Source: Cyanobacteria bacterium OH_PDB_112
GTDB taxonomy: Bacteria; Cyanobacteriota; Vampirovibrionia; Gastranaerophilales; CAJFVJ01
NCBI GenBank assembly: GCA_023457295.1
Contig: JAEWLZ010000137.1
Coordinates: 1-19,961 of the forward strand
Length of the DNA: 19,961 nucleotides
Direction: 5' to 3'
Shown here: positions 7,127 to 13,646 of the stretch, in pieces
How positions within the stretch are numbered: position 1 is the stretch's first letter
Layout: every line of letters begins with the position of its first letter
Notes under the pieces: model-generated
Seen by the model: only the letters and a program-made list of their open reading frames with translations
What the model was told of the DNA's origin: nothing
Database searches by the model: none
Program-made: the position numbers and the translations under genes

Positions 7127-8302
7127 ATGAAATCACTAAAACCGGCAAATAATGTCTTTTTCTGTGGAGAAAAAGACATCGAAAGAACTCTTTTTGACCA
7201 ATTAATTCCATTGCCTGAAGGCACAACTTATAATTCATATTTTATAAAAGGTTCAGAAAAAAATGTCTTGATAGATACTATCTATCCTCCAAAATTGGAA
7301 TTATTATTATCCAGTTTAAAACAAGAAAAAATAGATAGACTGGATTATATTATTTCAAATCACGCAGAACAAGACCACTCAGGAGCTTTGCCGGCTTTAG
7401 TGGAAAAATTTCCCGAAGTAAAAATAGTAACAAATGAAAGAGCAAAAGATAATATAAAATCAATGCTTCATATTAAGGATGAAAGGTTCATAATCGTAAA
7501 AGATAATGATACTTTGTCTTTGGGGGATAAAACTTTACAGTTTATTTTGGCCCCTTTCGTTCATTGGCCTGATACAATGTTCACTTATATTGTTGAAGAT
7601 GAGTATCTTTTTACATGTGATTTTTTGGGTGCGCACTACACTTCCGGCGATATCTATGCTGATTACAGCAAAAGTCTGCTTATGGCAGCAAAAAGATACT
7701 ATGCTGAAATTATGATGCCTTTTAGAACTTTTGCATCTAAATATGTAAAAAAAATCAAAGAAATAAACCCTAAAATGGTTTTACCAAGCCATGGACCTGT
7801 TTATGACAAGCCCGAATTCATTTTGGAAGCTTATGAAGATTGGACATCAGATAACGTTAAAAATAAGGTTTTAATTCCTTATGTTTCTATGTATGAAAGT
7901 ACCAAAATAATGTCGGAACATCTTAAAACTAAATTAGAAGATGCCGGCACCGAAGTCGTTTTATGGGACTTAATTGAAGGTGATGCCGGCGAACTGGCAA
8001 TGGAACTTATAGATGTCGCTACAATCGTTCTAGGCACATCTATGGTTCTTGCAGGGCCTCATCCCGCCGCAGTTTATGCTACATATCTTATAAATATTTT
8101 GAAGCCTAAATTTAAATTTTTTACAATAATAGGCTCATATGGATGGGGAGGAAATTTGACTCAAGTATTAGAAAATCTCCTCAATTGTGTTCGTCCTGAA
8201 AAACTTGAATATGTAATAATAAAAGGTCGCCCCACAGCAGAAGATTTGGCAAAACTTGATGTTTTGGCAGAACAAATTATCGAAAAACATAAAACGATTT
8301 AG
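7127..8302 (+). CDS. fprA: flavodiiron protein (FprA-type O2/NO reductase)
   Basis: A cytoplasmic flavodiiron protein of 391 residues that reduces O2 to water, or NO to N2O, in anaerobes. The N-terminal metallo-beta-lactamase-like domain carries all six expected diiron ligands: H79, E81, D83 in NHAEQDHSG, H146 in FVHWPDT, D165 in FTCDFLGAH and H222 in LPSHGPVYD. H84, part of the same motif, is also present. From about residue 250 a flavodoxin-like FMN domain follows (IPYVSMYESTKIMSEHL, TIIGSYGWGG). Length and order match the two-domain class A enzymes without fused rubredoxin, and a separate rubredoxin gene sits 6 nt upstream with AAGGA (7112-7116) overlapping its end, suggesting translational coupling. 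Which of O2 or NO is the physiological substrate cannot be read from sequence. The stop overlaps the convergent small gene by 4 nt. Confidence 0.95.
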   Translation: MKSLKPANNVFFCGEKDIERTLFDQLIPLPEGTTYNSYFIKGSEKNVLIDTIYPPKLELLLSSLKQEKIDRLDYIISNHAEQDHSGALPALVEKFPEVKIVTNERAKDNIKSMLHIKDERFIIVKDNDTLSLGDKTLQFILAPFVHWPDTMFTYIVEDEYLFTCDFLGAHYTSGDIYADYSKSLLMAAKRYYAEIMMPFRTFASKYVKKIKEINPKMVLPSHGPVYDKPEFILEAYEDWTSDNVKNKVLIPYVSMYESTKIMSEHLKTKLEDAGTEVVLWDLIEGDAGELAMELIDVATIVLGTSMVLAGPHPAAVYATYLINILKPKFKFFTIIGSYGWGGNLTQVLENLLNCVRPEKLEYVIIKGRPTAEDLAKLDVLAEQIIEKHKTI

Positions 8303-8619
8303 TTTTTATTCGATGTTTTTTGTACCAAACTACCTAAAAACATTCCTGCTCCTATAAAAAATGCAGCCAATCCAAGTTTTGATACAATCGGATTCATAAA
8401 AAATTTTTTATTTTTGGTGACATAATCAAAAGATTCTTTGTTCATATTCTTTTGTAATGATTCAAAAGTATCACCTTTAAGAAGTGGCTTTTTCTTTTTA
8501 ATATGTCTTAAAAGTTCAACCTGCCCAAAACTTTCTGTTAAAAAAGGAGTTCCACCCACTATAAAACCGAAACAGCCTCCTGCCACTTCAAAATTGTTGT
8601 TGTTGCCATCAACTATCAT
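8299..8619 (-). CDS. hypothetical small C-terminally anchored membrane protein
   Basis: A 106-residue protein of no family I recognise. The N-terminal part is polar and Gly-rich (VAGGCFGFIVGGTPF), the middle is basic with a run of lysines (HIKKKKPLLKGD), and a single membrane helix at about 77-99 (IVSKLGLAAFFIGAGMFLGSL) is followed by a short Lys/Asn tail. This resembles a tail-anchored or single-span protein with a cytoplasmic N-terminal region. The ribosome binding site is weak. A -35 TTGGCA and -10 TACTTT spaced 17 bp apart (complement of 8652-8680) could be its promoter. It overlaps the end of fprA by 4 nt on the opposite strand, and the composition is like its neighbours, so it looks real. 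Confidence 0.65.
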   Translation of the reverse strand: MIVDGNNNNFEVAGGCFGFIVGGTPFLTESFGQVELLRHIKKKKPLLKGDTFESLQKNMNKESFDYVTKNKKFFMNPIVSKLGLAAFFIGAGMFLGSLVQKTSNKN

Positions 8620-8727
8620 AAAACTTACCCAAATTAACCAACTACTTATTAAAAGTATTTTTACAACAAAAAATTGCCAAATTAGTGTAAAAAGAATTTT
8701 AAAATCTTAATGATATTTAATAAACAA

Positions 8728-8757
8728 AAAAGCCCTTCAATTTTGAAGGGCTTTTGG
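8728..8757 (-). terminator. intrinsic terminator of the response regulator gene
   Basis: The arms AAAAGCCCTTCAA (8728-8740) and TTGAAGGGCTTTT (8743-8755) form a GC-cored stem. Read on the minus strand it ends in six T residues, 13 nt past the regulator stop codon. Confidence 0.85.
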
Positions 8758-8767
8758 AATAAATTAT

Positions 8768-9445
8768 TTAAATAATATTTTCTTTTATAGCTTTTACTGC
8801 TGCCTGAACTCTGTCATCTACGCATAGTTTTTGTAAAATACTGCAAACATGAGCTTTGGCTGTATGAACACTGACTATAAGGTCTTTTGCAATTTCCGTA
8901 TTGCTTTTCCCTTTAACAAGAAGTTTAAGGACTTCAAGTTCACGTTCTGTAAGCTGTGCTCTTGCATCAGAAATTTCATAAGAATTAAGTATTTTGGTAG
9001 ATTCAGGCTTCGGCATAAGATTTAGAATATATTTAGACACACTCGGATCTATCCAAGCAGCGCCTTGCCCAACTGAAACAATTACATTCACAAGACTTTG
9101 AGGGTCTATATCTTTAAGGCAATATCCATTTGCCCCGGAACCCATTGCCGCAATAACTTCTTCTTCTCGTTCATGAGATGTCAAAATAACTATTTTGCTG
9201 TCTCCAGAGATCTCTTTAAGCTTTTGAGTAGCTTCAATCCCATTCATACCAGGCAGACCTAAGTCCATTAGTACAACATCCGGCTTAAGCTTTTCAACTA
9301 ATTTTAAACCTTCCTCGGCATTTTCTGCCTCTCCTACTACGGTTATCCCTTCAAATTCATTCAAAGTAGCCTTCAAACCGAATCTTGTCAGCTTATAATC
9401 TTCTACGATAACCACATCAAGAGTTTTTTCTTTTAGTTCAACCAT
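8768..9445 (-). CDS. NarL/FixJ-family response regulator
   Basis: A DNA-binding response regulator of 225 residues, the usual length for the NarL/FixJ group. The receiver domain (about 1-125) has the acidic pair E15-D16 in VVIVEDYKLTR, the phospho-acceptor D61 in VVLMDLGLPGMNG, T89 in VILTSHE and K111 in YCLKDID. A linker leads to a LuxR-type helix-turn-helix from about 165 (LTERELEVLKLLVKGKSNTEIA and VSVHTAKAHVCSILQKL). All receiver residues are intact, so phosphorylation by a histidine kinase is expected. GGAGAA lies about 6 nt before ATG. It is monocistronic with its own promoter and terminator; no kinase is adjacent, and the GAF kinase at 1622-2893 is only a guess as partner. The upstream region has repeated TACAAT/ATTGTA elements that could be binding sites, perhaps for itself. 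Confidence 0.94.
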   Translation of the reverse strand: MVELKEKTLDVVIVEDYKLTRFGLKATLNEFEGITVVGEAENAEEGLKLVEKLKPDVVLMDLGLPGMNGIEATQKLKEISGDSKIVILTSHEREEEVIAAMGSGANGYCLKDIDPQSLVNVIVSVGQGAAWIDPSVSKYILNLMPKPESTKILNSYEISDARAQLTERELEVLKLLVKGKSNTEIAKDLIVSVHTAKAHVCSILQKLCVDDRVQAAVKAIKENII

Positions 9446-9483
9446 TGCGCTTCTCCAATTAAAAGAATCGTAATTGTATTTTA

Positions 9484-9512
9484 ATTACAATTCAAAAGTA
9501 AATTAATTTCAA
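9484..9512 (-). promoter_or_regulatory. putative promoter of the response regulator gene
   Basis: On the minus strand, -35 TTGAAA (complement of 9507-9512) and -10 TGTAAT (complement of 9484-9489) are spaced 17 bp apart, about 40 bp before the start codon. An inverted repeat AATTGTA (9473-9479) / TACAATT (9486-9492) overlaps the -10 box. Confidence 0.4.
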
Positions 9513-9533
9513 CTGTTCAGTTATAATATTTAC

Positions 9534-9543
9534 TACAATTGTA
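9534..9543. promoter_or_regulatory. palindromic candidate operator TACAATTGTA
   Basis: A perfect 10-bp palindrome upstream of the response regulator promoter. The same 10-mer occurs at 16555-16564, about 70-80 bp upstream of surE, and related half sites flank the regulator -10 box. Binding protein unknown; AT-rich palindromes also arise by chance. Confidence 0.25.
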
Positions 9544-9550
9544 TTTACAT

Positions 9551-9568
9551 ATTACCCGCCTGGGTAAT
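9551..9568. repeat. small inverted repeat after folC
   Basis: ATTACCC (9551-9557) and GGGTAAT (9562-9568) form a perfect 7-bp hairpin with loop GCCT, three bases past the folC stop. No T tract follows on the minus strand, so it is at best a weak terminator or an mRNA 3'-end stabiliser. Confidence 0.4.
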
Positions 9569-9570
9569 TA

Positions 9571-10806
9571 TTAATCATCCAACAAGGTTAAAACTTGCCC
9601 AGTTAGGTATAATGAACCGCAAATAATTATCATTTTAGGTTGACTTTTTATTTTATTATAAATATGTAAAAAATCGGATATATCTAGGATATAACGATTC
9701 GGAATTTCACAATATTTGGCAAAATCTTCATCATCGCAAGAATTATGAAAATTAAATTTCAAAAAGTAAATAATATCATTTTTTTCGCATAAAATCTTAA
9801 CATTTCGTTGATAATCTTTACTTTTTATAGAACCAAAGAACCAAATTCGAGGAATTTTAGGAAAATTTTTATCTAAAGTTTCACGAAGGTATTTTGCTGC
9901 CGAAGGATTATGTGCCCCATCTAAAATTACATTCGGAGCTAAAAATTGCATTCTACCCTTCCACTCAACCTCAAGAAGCGCTTTTTCAAAGTTTTTTATA
10001 GCAAATCCATTTTCTTTTAAAAACTCAACAGCTTTTATAACAAGTGATAAATTTTCACCCTGAAAATTACCAATAAGCTTAGTTTTGTAGAGCTTATCTC
10101 CTATGGTAATTTCATTAAGAGAATTAACCACTTCACAATAAGACGGACTAATCGCCTTGATTAATGAAGCATCATACTTTTCTGCAATTTGGCTTACAAC
10201 ATTCAAACCATTATTATTCTCATTTATTATTACTGTTGAATTTTTTTTAATTATACCTGCCTTTTCATAAGCAATTTTTTCGATAGTATCCCCCAGGCGG
10301 TCAGTATGATCCAAAGAAATAGAAGTAATTATTTCCAGAATAGGAGTAATAACATTGGTAGCATCAAGCCTACCACCCAAACCTACTTCTATAACAGCGA
10401 CATCGACTTTTTTTTCATAAAAATACAAAAATCCCACAACAGTCAAAATCTCAAATTCTGTAAGCGGAATATTATTTGATTTTGCAAGCGAATTAACTTT
10501 TTCAAGATATAAATCCAAATCTATATCGGAAATATCTTTTGAAGAAATTTTTATGCGCTCATTGTACTTGATTAGATGAGGACTTGTAAAAAGACCCACC
10601 TTATACCCGGAAAGCTCAAGTATTTTCGCCAGCATAGCGCTTACAGAGCCCTTTCCGTTGGTGCCTGCTATATGAATGGTTTTAATCTTTTTATGAGGAT
10701 TCCCCAAAAGAGCCAAAACATCACTGACACGTTCCAGTCCTAACTTAATATGGAATTTTTCTTTAGAAGTTAAATTTTCTTCTATTTTTTGGTAAGTATT
10801 ATTCAT
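9571..10806 (-). CDS. folC: bifunctional dihydrofolate/folylpolyglutamate synthase
   Basis: FolC adds glutamate to dihydropteroate and to reduced folates, using ATP, in the cytoplasm. The 411 residues match the family's usual 400-430. The ATP-binding loop appears as HIAGTNGKGSVSAMLAKIL, followed by GLFTSPHLIKYNERI, IEVGLGGRLDATNVI, the Mur-ligase-like ITSISLDHTDRLGDTIEKIAYEKAGIIK and the C-terminal ILDGAHNPSAAKYL. Its start overlaps the end of the upstream secreted-protein gene by 8 nt and has no clear ribosome binding site of its own, so translation is probably coupled to that gene. Whether it has both DHFS and FPGS activity cannot be told from motifs, but a single folC copy usually does both. 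Confidence 0.95.
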   Translation of the reverse strand: MNNTYQKIEENLTSKEKFHIKLGLERVSDVLALLGNPHKKIKTIHIAGTNGKGSVSAMLAKILELSGYKVGLFTSPHLIKYNERIKISSKDISDIDLDLYLEKVNSLAKSNNIPLTEFEILTVVGFLYFYEKKVDVAVIEVGLGGRLDATNVITPILEIITSISLDHTDRLGDTIEKIAYEKAGIIKKNSTVIINENNNGLNVVSQIAEKYDASLIKAISPSYCEVVNSLNEITIGDKLYKTKLIGNFQGENLSLVIKAVEFLKENGFAIKNFEKALLEVEWKGRMQFLAPNVILDGAHNPSAAKYLRETLDKNFPKIPRIWFFGSIKSKDYQRNVKILCEKNDIIYFLKFNFHNSCDDEDFAKYCEIPNRYILDISDFLHIYNKIKSQPKMIIICGSLYLTGQVLTLLDD

Positions 10807-11449
10807 AATTTTTGATTTTATAAACAGTTTTGTAGATTCTGTCCTTATAATATATATTTATGCCGTAAAATTGATCATCATAAGCAAAACAGTCCACTTT
10901 ATGCTGTGGTACAACAGGGTTTGGGGTTCGTCTTCCCGAAATAATACCAAAAGTTTTCCAAACTGACCTAAGACCAAAAGGTGCGCTATCATAAGGGTCT
11001 TTTGGCTGAGGATATTCTTTTTCAGGGTCAATTTGTTTTTCTTCAAAAGTAGGGATTGAATAAAGTACTTTTCCGCCTTCTTTAAAAAGAATATATGTGC
11101 GTCCGTTTATTTTTCTTGGGGTCAAAAGATAGTACCCTGGAGGTATAGTATCAGCTTTGCAAAACATAGTCATAACAGTTCTTATTAATGGGTAAGGAGA
11201 ACGCGCGTAAGAATAATTATCTTGCTGTTCATAAGGATCAAGATTATTTTCAAATTTTATATCAATAGGTATCAAGTCACTATAAATTTTGGCAATATTT
11301 GTCACCTTGTCTTTTTCTTCAACTGGTTTGTCAATTGTCAAAAAAGACTGAGGCTCTTCCAAAGGCACATTTGAAATATGCGCAAAAGCATAGTTAAAAC
11401 TATGTAAAGCAAAAAATAAAAATACTATGAGGGAACTTATTTTCTTCAT
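10799..11449 (-). CDS. hypothetical secreted protein upstream of folC
   Basis: A 216-residue protein with a clear signal peptide (MKKISSLIVFLFFALHSFNY, ending AFA near residue 23). The mature part is acidic to neutral, with a polar Pro/Glu region, then a compact region containing IPPGYYLLTPRKINGRTYILFK and GKVLYSIPTFEEK, probably beta-rich, and a C-terminal Tyr-rich segment (YGINIYYKDRIYKTVYKIK). Two Cys remain after cleavage. I recognise no family. The ATG at 11449 is preferred over the in-frame TTG at 11473: it has AAAAAGG upstream, gives a proper signal peptide, and the TATAAT box of the likely promoter overlaps the TTG. It shares an 8-nt overlap with folC, but pairing of a secreted protein with folate synthesis has no obvious functional meaning. 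Confidence 0.75.
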   Translation of the reverse strand: MKKISSLIVFLFFALHSFNYAFAHISNVPLEEPQSFLTIDKPVEEKDKVTNIAKIYSDLIPIDIKFENNLDPYEQQDNYSYARSPYPLIRTVMTMFCKADTIPPGYYLLTPRKINGRTYILFKEGGKVLYSIPTFEEKQIDPEKEYPQPKDPYDSAPFGLRSVWKTFGIISGRRTPNPVVPQHKVDCFAYDDQFYGINIYYKDRIYKTVYKIKNYE

Positions 11450-11472
11450 TTTTAGAAACCTTTTTACTTCCA

Positions 11473-11502
11473 ATTATATTTTAGCAAAATTAAACTTGAC
11501 AA
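11473..11502 (-). promoter_or_regulatory. promoter of the secreted protein-folC operon
   Basis: On the minus strand, -35 TTGTCA (complement of 11497-11502) and a perfect -10 TATAAT (complement of 11473-11478) are spaced 18 bp apart, leaving a leader of about 17 nt before the ATG at 11449. The -35 box overlaps a plus-strand TTGACA at 11496-11501. Confidence 0.55.
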
Positions 11503-11525
11503 TCAAAGTATGTCTTAGATAAACT
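11496..11525 (+). promoter_or_regulatory. possible promoter of the tRNA pair
   Basis: A perfect -35 TTGACA (11496-11501), 18 bp spacer and TAAACT (11520-11525). It would give a leader of about 110 nt before tRNA-Pro. Its -35 box shares five bases with the divergent -35 of the secreted protein operon. A second TTGACA at 11608-11613 lies too near the tRNA for a normal spacing. Confidence 0.35.
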
Positions 11526-11640
11526 ATAAATTGTGGCAATGGTTGGCGATTTTCATTCATAAAGCCTGCTCCTTCCGAGCAAGTCACACTTGAAAACCAA
11601 ATATCGGTTGACAAACATAAACAAATTGAAAATTAAATAT

Positions 11641-11717
11641 CGGGATGTAGCGCAGCTTGGTAGCGCACCTCGCTTGGGACGAGGGGGTCGCACGTTCGAA
11701 TCGTGTCATCCCGACCA
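11641..11717 (+). tRNA. tRNA-Pro (anticodon UGG)
   Basis: A full cloverleaf of 77 nt. Acceptor arms are CGGGATG and CATCCCG with discriminator A and an encoded CCA at 11715-11717. The anticodon stem CCTCG/CGAGG encloses the loop CTTGGGA, with anticodon TGG. The T loop contains GTTCGAATC. It is followed 16 nt later by tRNA-Gly, likely on one transcript. Confidence 0.97.
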
Positions 11718-11733
11718 CTTTAAAAAAAGTGAT

Positions 11734-11809
11734 GCGGAAGTAGCTCAATTGGCAGAGTACCTGCCTTCCAAGCAGGATGTTGCGAGTTCGACCCTCGTCT
11801 TCCGCTCCA
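11734..11809 (+). tRNA. tRNA-Gly (anticodon UCC)
   Basis: A full cloverleaf of 76 nt. Acceptor arms are GCGGAAG and CTTCCGC with discriminator T and an encoded CCA at 11807-11809. The anticodon stem CCTGC/GCAGG encloses the loop CTTCCAA, with anticodon TCC. The T arm shows GAGTTCGACCCTC. The terminator begins right after the CCA end. Confidence 0.97.
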
Positions 11810-11810
11810 T

Positions 11811-11843
11811 AAAAAAGACTCCTTACGGGGTCTTTTTTATTTT
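11811..11843. terminator. bidirectional intrinsic terminator
   Basis: Stem GACTCC/GGGGTC (one G-T pair) with loop TTAC is flanked by six A on the left and six T on the right, so it works on both strands: for the tRNA pair and for the convergent SDR gene, whose stop is 10 nt away. Confidence 0.88.
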
Positions 11844-11852
11844 GAAAAGATT

Positions 11853-12560
11853 TTATCCTAAACTCAATCCGGCACAAAGATTTAAACTTTGTCCGGTAAG
11901 CCCTTTTGCGGCATCTGAAGCAAGGTATTCAACCATTTTTGCAATTTCATCAGGATGAATAAAACGTTTTTGAGGAACACATGCGATTTCTTCATCAATA
12001 TCAATATCGAGGTTATCCACAAGATTTGTTTTGACCCATCCGGGATTAATTACATTAACCGTGATGCCGTGTTCTGCAAGTTCAAGAGCGAGTGCTTTTG
12101 TCATGCCGATAAGTCCTGATTTTGAAGCGGAATACAAAGAAGCGTTTGCTTCTCCGACAGCTCCTGAAATTGAACCGATATTAATTATTCTACCAAATTT
12201 ACGCTCTTTCATTTCTTTTGTGACAAGAGAAATAAGCTTATAAGAAACTTTTAAATTAAGATTAAAAATCCTCTCTATTTGCTCATCAAAAACTTTTTCC
12301 ACAGGTGACCAAACATATTCTCCCGCATTGTTTATCAAAATATCGATATTCCCTGCTTTAGAAATAAGCTCTTTACAAGCATATTCCTCAAGTAAATCAA
12401 TAGCAAAATAACTTGCACCGATTTTTTGGGCTAATTTCTTAAGAAGAATTTCATCTCTTCCCGTAATAAAAATTTCATACTCGGAAAATTTAGCCAAATT
12501 TACTGCAATACTTTCGCCAATACCTTTTGATGCACCTGTAATTAAAACTTTTTTCTTCAT
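11853..12560 (-). CDS. short-chain dehydrogenase/reductase, FabG-like
   Basis: A classical SDR of 235 residues, probably NADPH-dependent. The cofactor loop is ITGASKGIGES, then NNAG at 77-80 and the catalytic triad S132 (IGSISGAVG), Y143 and K147 (YSASK). The end LNLCAGLSLG fits FabG-type 3-oxoacyl-ACP reductases, and fabI lies just upstream on the same strand, which makes fatty acid elongation a likely role. Many SDRs share these motifs, so the substrate is inferred. There is no ribosome binding site before ATG: the upstream 30 bases are A/T runs plus the fabI terminator. A TATAAT box lies only 6 nt from ATG, so a leaderless transcript or readthrough from fabI are the options. Confidence 0.88.
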   Translation of the reverse strand: MKKKVLITGASKGIGESIAVNLAKFSEYEIFITGRDEILLKKLAQKIGASYFAIDLLEEYACKELISKAGNIDILINNAGEYVWSPVEKVFDEQIERIFNLNLKVSYKLISLVTKEMKERKFGRIINIGSISGAVGEANASLYSASKSGLIGMTKALALELAEHGITVNVINPGWVKTNLVDNLDIDIDEEIACVPQKRFIHPDEIAKMVEYLASDAAKGLTGQSLNLCAGLSLG

Positions 12561-12573
12561 AAAAAAATTATAT

Positions 12574-12612
12574 AAAAAAAAGAAGCTCTCGCAAAGAGAA
12601 CTTCTTTTTTTA
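12574..12612 (-). terminator. intrinsic terminator of fabI
   Basis: On the minus strand, GAAGTTCTC and GAGAGCTTC form a stem with loop TTTGC, followed by a run of eight T. It begins just past the fabI stop and ends about 14 nt before the SDR start codon. Confidence 0.85.
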
Positions 12613-12623
12613 CTTAATATTTT

Positions 12624-13424
12624 TTACTCAACAGTAGCTAAAACCGCATCAGCTTTACACATAGCTACCGTGTTCTGACCACAGTCAACGTAGTGAACTT
12701 CACCTGTAACACCTGATGCAAGATCAGAAACAAGGTAAAGACCTGACTTACCGACATCTTCTAAAGTAACATTTCTTTGAAGAGGCGCTTTTTTAGCAGC
12801 CACTTTAAGCATTGTATCAAATCCGCCAATACCTTTTCCTGCAAGAGTTTTGATAGGACCAGCTGATAGAGCGTTAACTCTTACGCCGATTTCACCAAAC
12901 TCAAGAGCAAGATATCTTACTGAAGATTCAAGAGCAGCTTTTGCAACGCCCATTATATTATAGTTTGCAACAGCTTTTACGCTTCCAAGATATGTCAAAG
13001 CAGTAATAGAACCGCCTTCATTCAATAATGGTTTTGCGTATCTTGCCATAGGGATAAGCGAATATGCACTTACGCCAAGAGCCAATTCCCAACCTTCTTT
13101 TGAAGTATCAGAAAAATTGCCTTGTAAATCTTCTCTGTTAGCAAAAGCAACTGAATGGATAACAAAATCAATTTTGCCGTAAACTTTTGCAACTTCATCA
13201 AAAACATTTTTTATAGCTTCTTCTTTTGTAACATCACATTCCATGATAAGTTTCGCGTTCATAGACTCTGCAATGGGACGAACTCTTGATTCCATCGCTT
13301 CATTAGCATATGTAAAAGCTATGTCAGCACCTTGAGCGAAAAGTTGCTCAGCGATAGCATTTGCAATACCTTTTTGGTTGCTAACACCAAATATAATACC
13401 TTTTTTACCTTCCATAAGAGCCAT
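12624..13424 (-). CDS. fabI: enoyl-ACP reductase (NADH), FabI type
   Basis: FabI catalyses the last step of each fatty acid elongation cycle, reducing enoyl-ACP with NADH. The 266 residues fit the family. The variant cofactor motif GVSNQKGIANAIA, the catalytic Y145 (TALTYLGS), Y155 and K162 (Y-x6-K in ANYNIMGVAKAALE) and SAGPIKTLAGKGIGGF are all present at positions equivalent to E. coli Y146, Y156 and K163. This is the enzyme class targeted by triclosan. The start ATG 13424 has AAGGGGA about 8 nt upstream; an ATG three codons later is less well placed. It has its own terminator, so co-transcription with the downstream SDR would need readthrough. Confidence 0.96.
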   Translation of the reverse strand: MALMEGKKGIIFGVSNQKGIANAIAEQLFAQGADIAFTYANEAMESRVRPIAESMNAKLIMECDVTKEEAIKNVFDEVAKVYGKIDFVIHSVAFANREDLQGNFSDTSKEGWELALGVSAYSLIPMARYAKPLLNEGGSITALTYLGSVKAVANYNIMGVAKAALESSVRYLALEFGEIGVRVNALSAGPIKTLAGKGIGGFDTMLKVAAKKAPLQRNVTLEDVGKSGLYLVSDLASGVTGEVHYVDCGQNTVAMCKADAVLATVE

Positions 13425-13460
13425 AATTAATTCCCCTTAATATTTCTACTTTTATTAAAT

Positions 13461-13487
13461 TTTATAACAAGCAAAACCATTTGTCTA
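13461..13487 (-). promoter_or_regulatory. putative extended -10 promoter of fabI
   Basis: On the minus strand, TGTTATAAA (complement of 13461-13469) is an extended -10 element; TAGACA (complement of 13482-13487) lies 15 bp upstream as a short-spaced -35. The predicted leader is about 30 nt. No recognisable fatty-acid regulator box was seen. Confidence 0.4.
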
Positions 13488-13582
13488 ATTTTATCAAAAA
13501 GCTTTACAATTGCGAATTACAGCCTATTTTTTCGTGTAAAAATTCACTAAATATTAAAAAAAAATATAGAATATTAATATTT

Positions 13583-13612
13583 TTGACAGAATTGTTATAA
13601 TAAACCTATAAA
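13583..13612 (+). promoter_or_regulatory. promoter of reverse rubrerythrin, with a PerR-like half site
   Basis: A perfect -35 TTGACA (13583-13588), 18 bp spacer and -10 TATAAA (13607-13612). TTATAAT (13595-13601) inside the spacer equals half of the Per/Fur-type box, but the second half is not matched, so peroxide control is only a suggestion. Confidence 0.55.
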
Positions 13613-13646
13613 TTAAGTTTTAGATTTGAACCCAAAGGAGATTAAG

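Noticed and set aside
11530..11600. Possible small SRP RNA, suggested by CGGAAGGAGCAGG on the minus strand
   Set aside because: It resembles the SRP domain IV loop only superficially; the expected internal loops and flanking helices are missing.
11584..11958. Two overlapping ORFs across the tRNA region on both strands
   Set aside because: They run through both tRNAs and the terminator; translated tRNA sequence is a known artefact.
13626..13646. TTG start for rubrerythrin at 13626, seven codons upstream
   Set aside because: The AAGGAG ribosome binding site lies downstream of it and fits ATG 13647.
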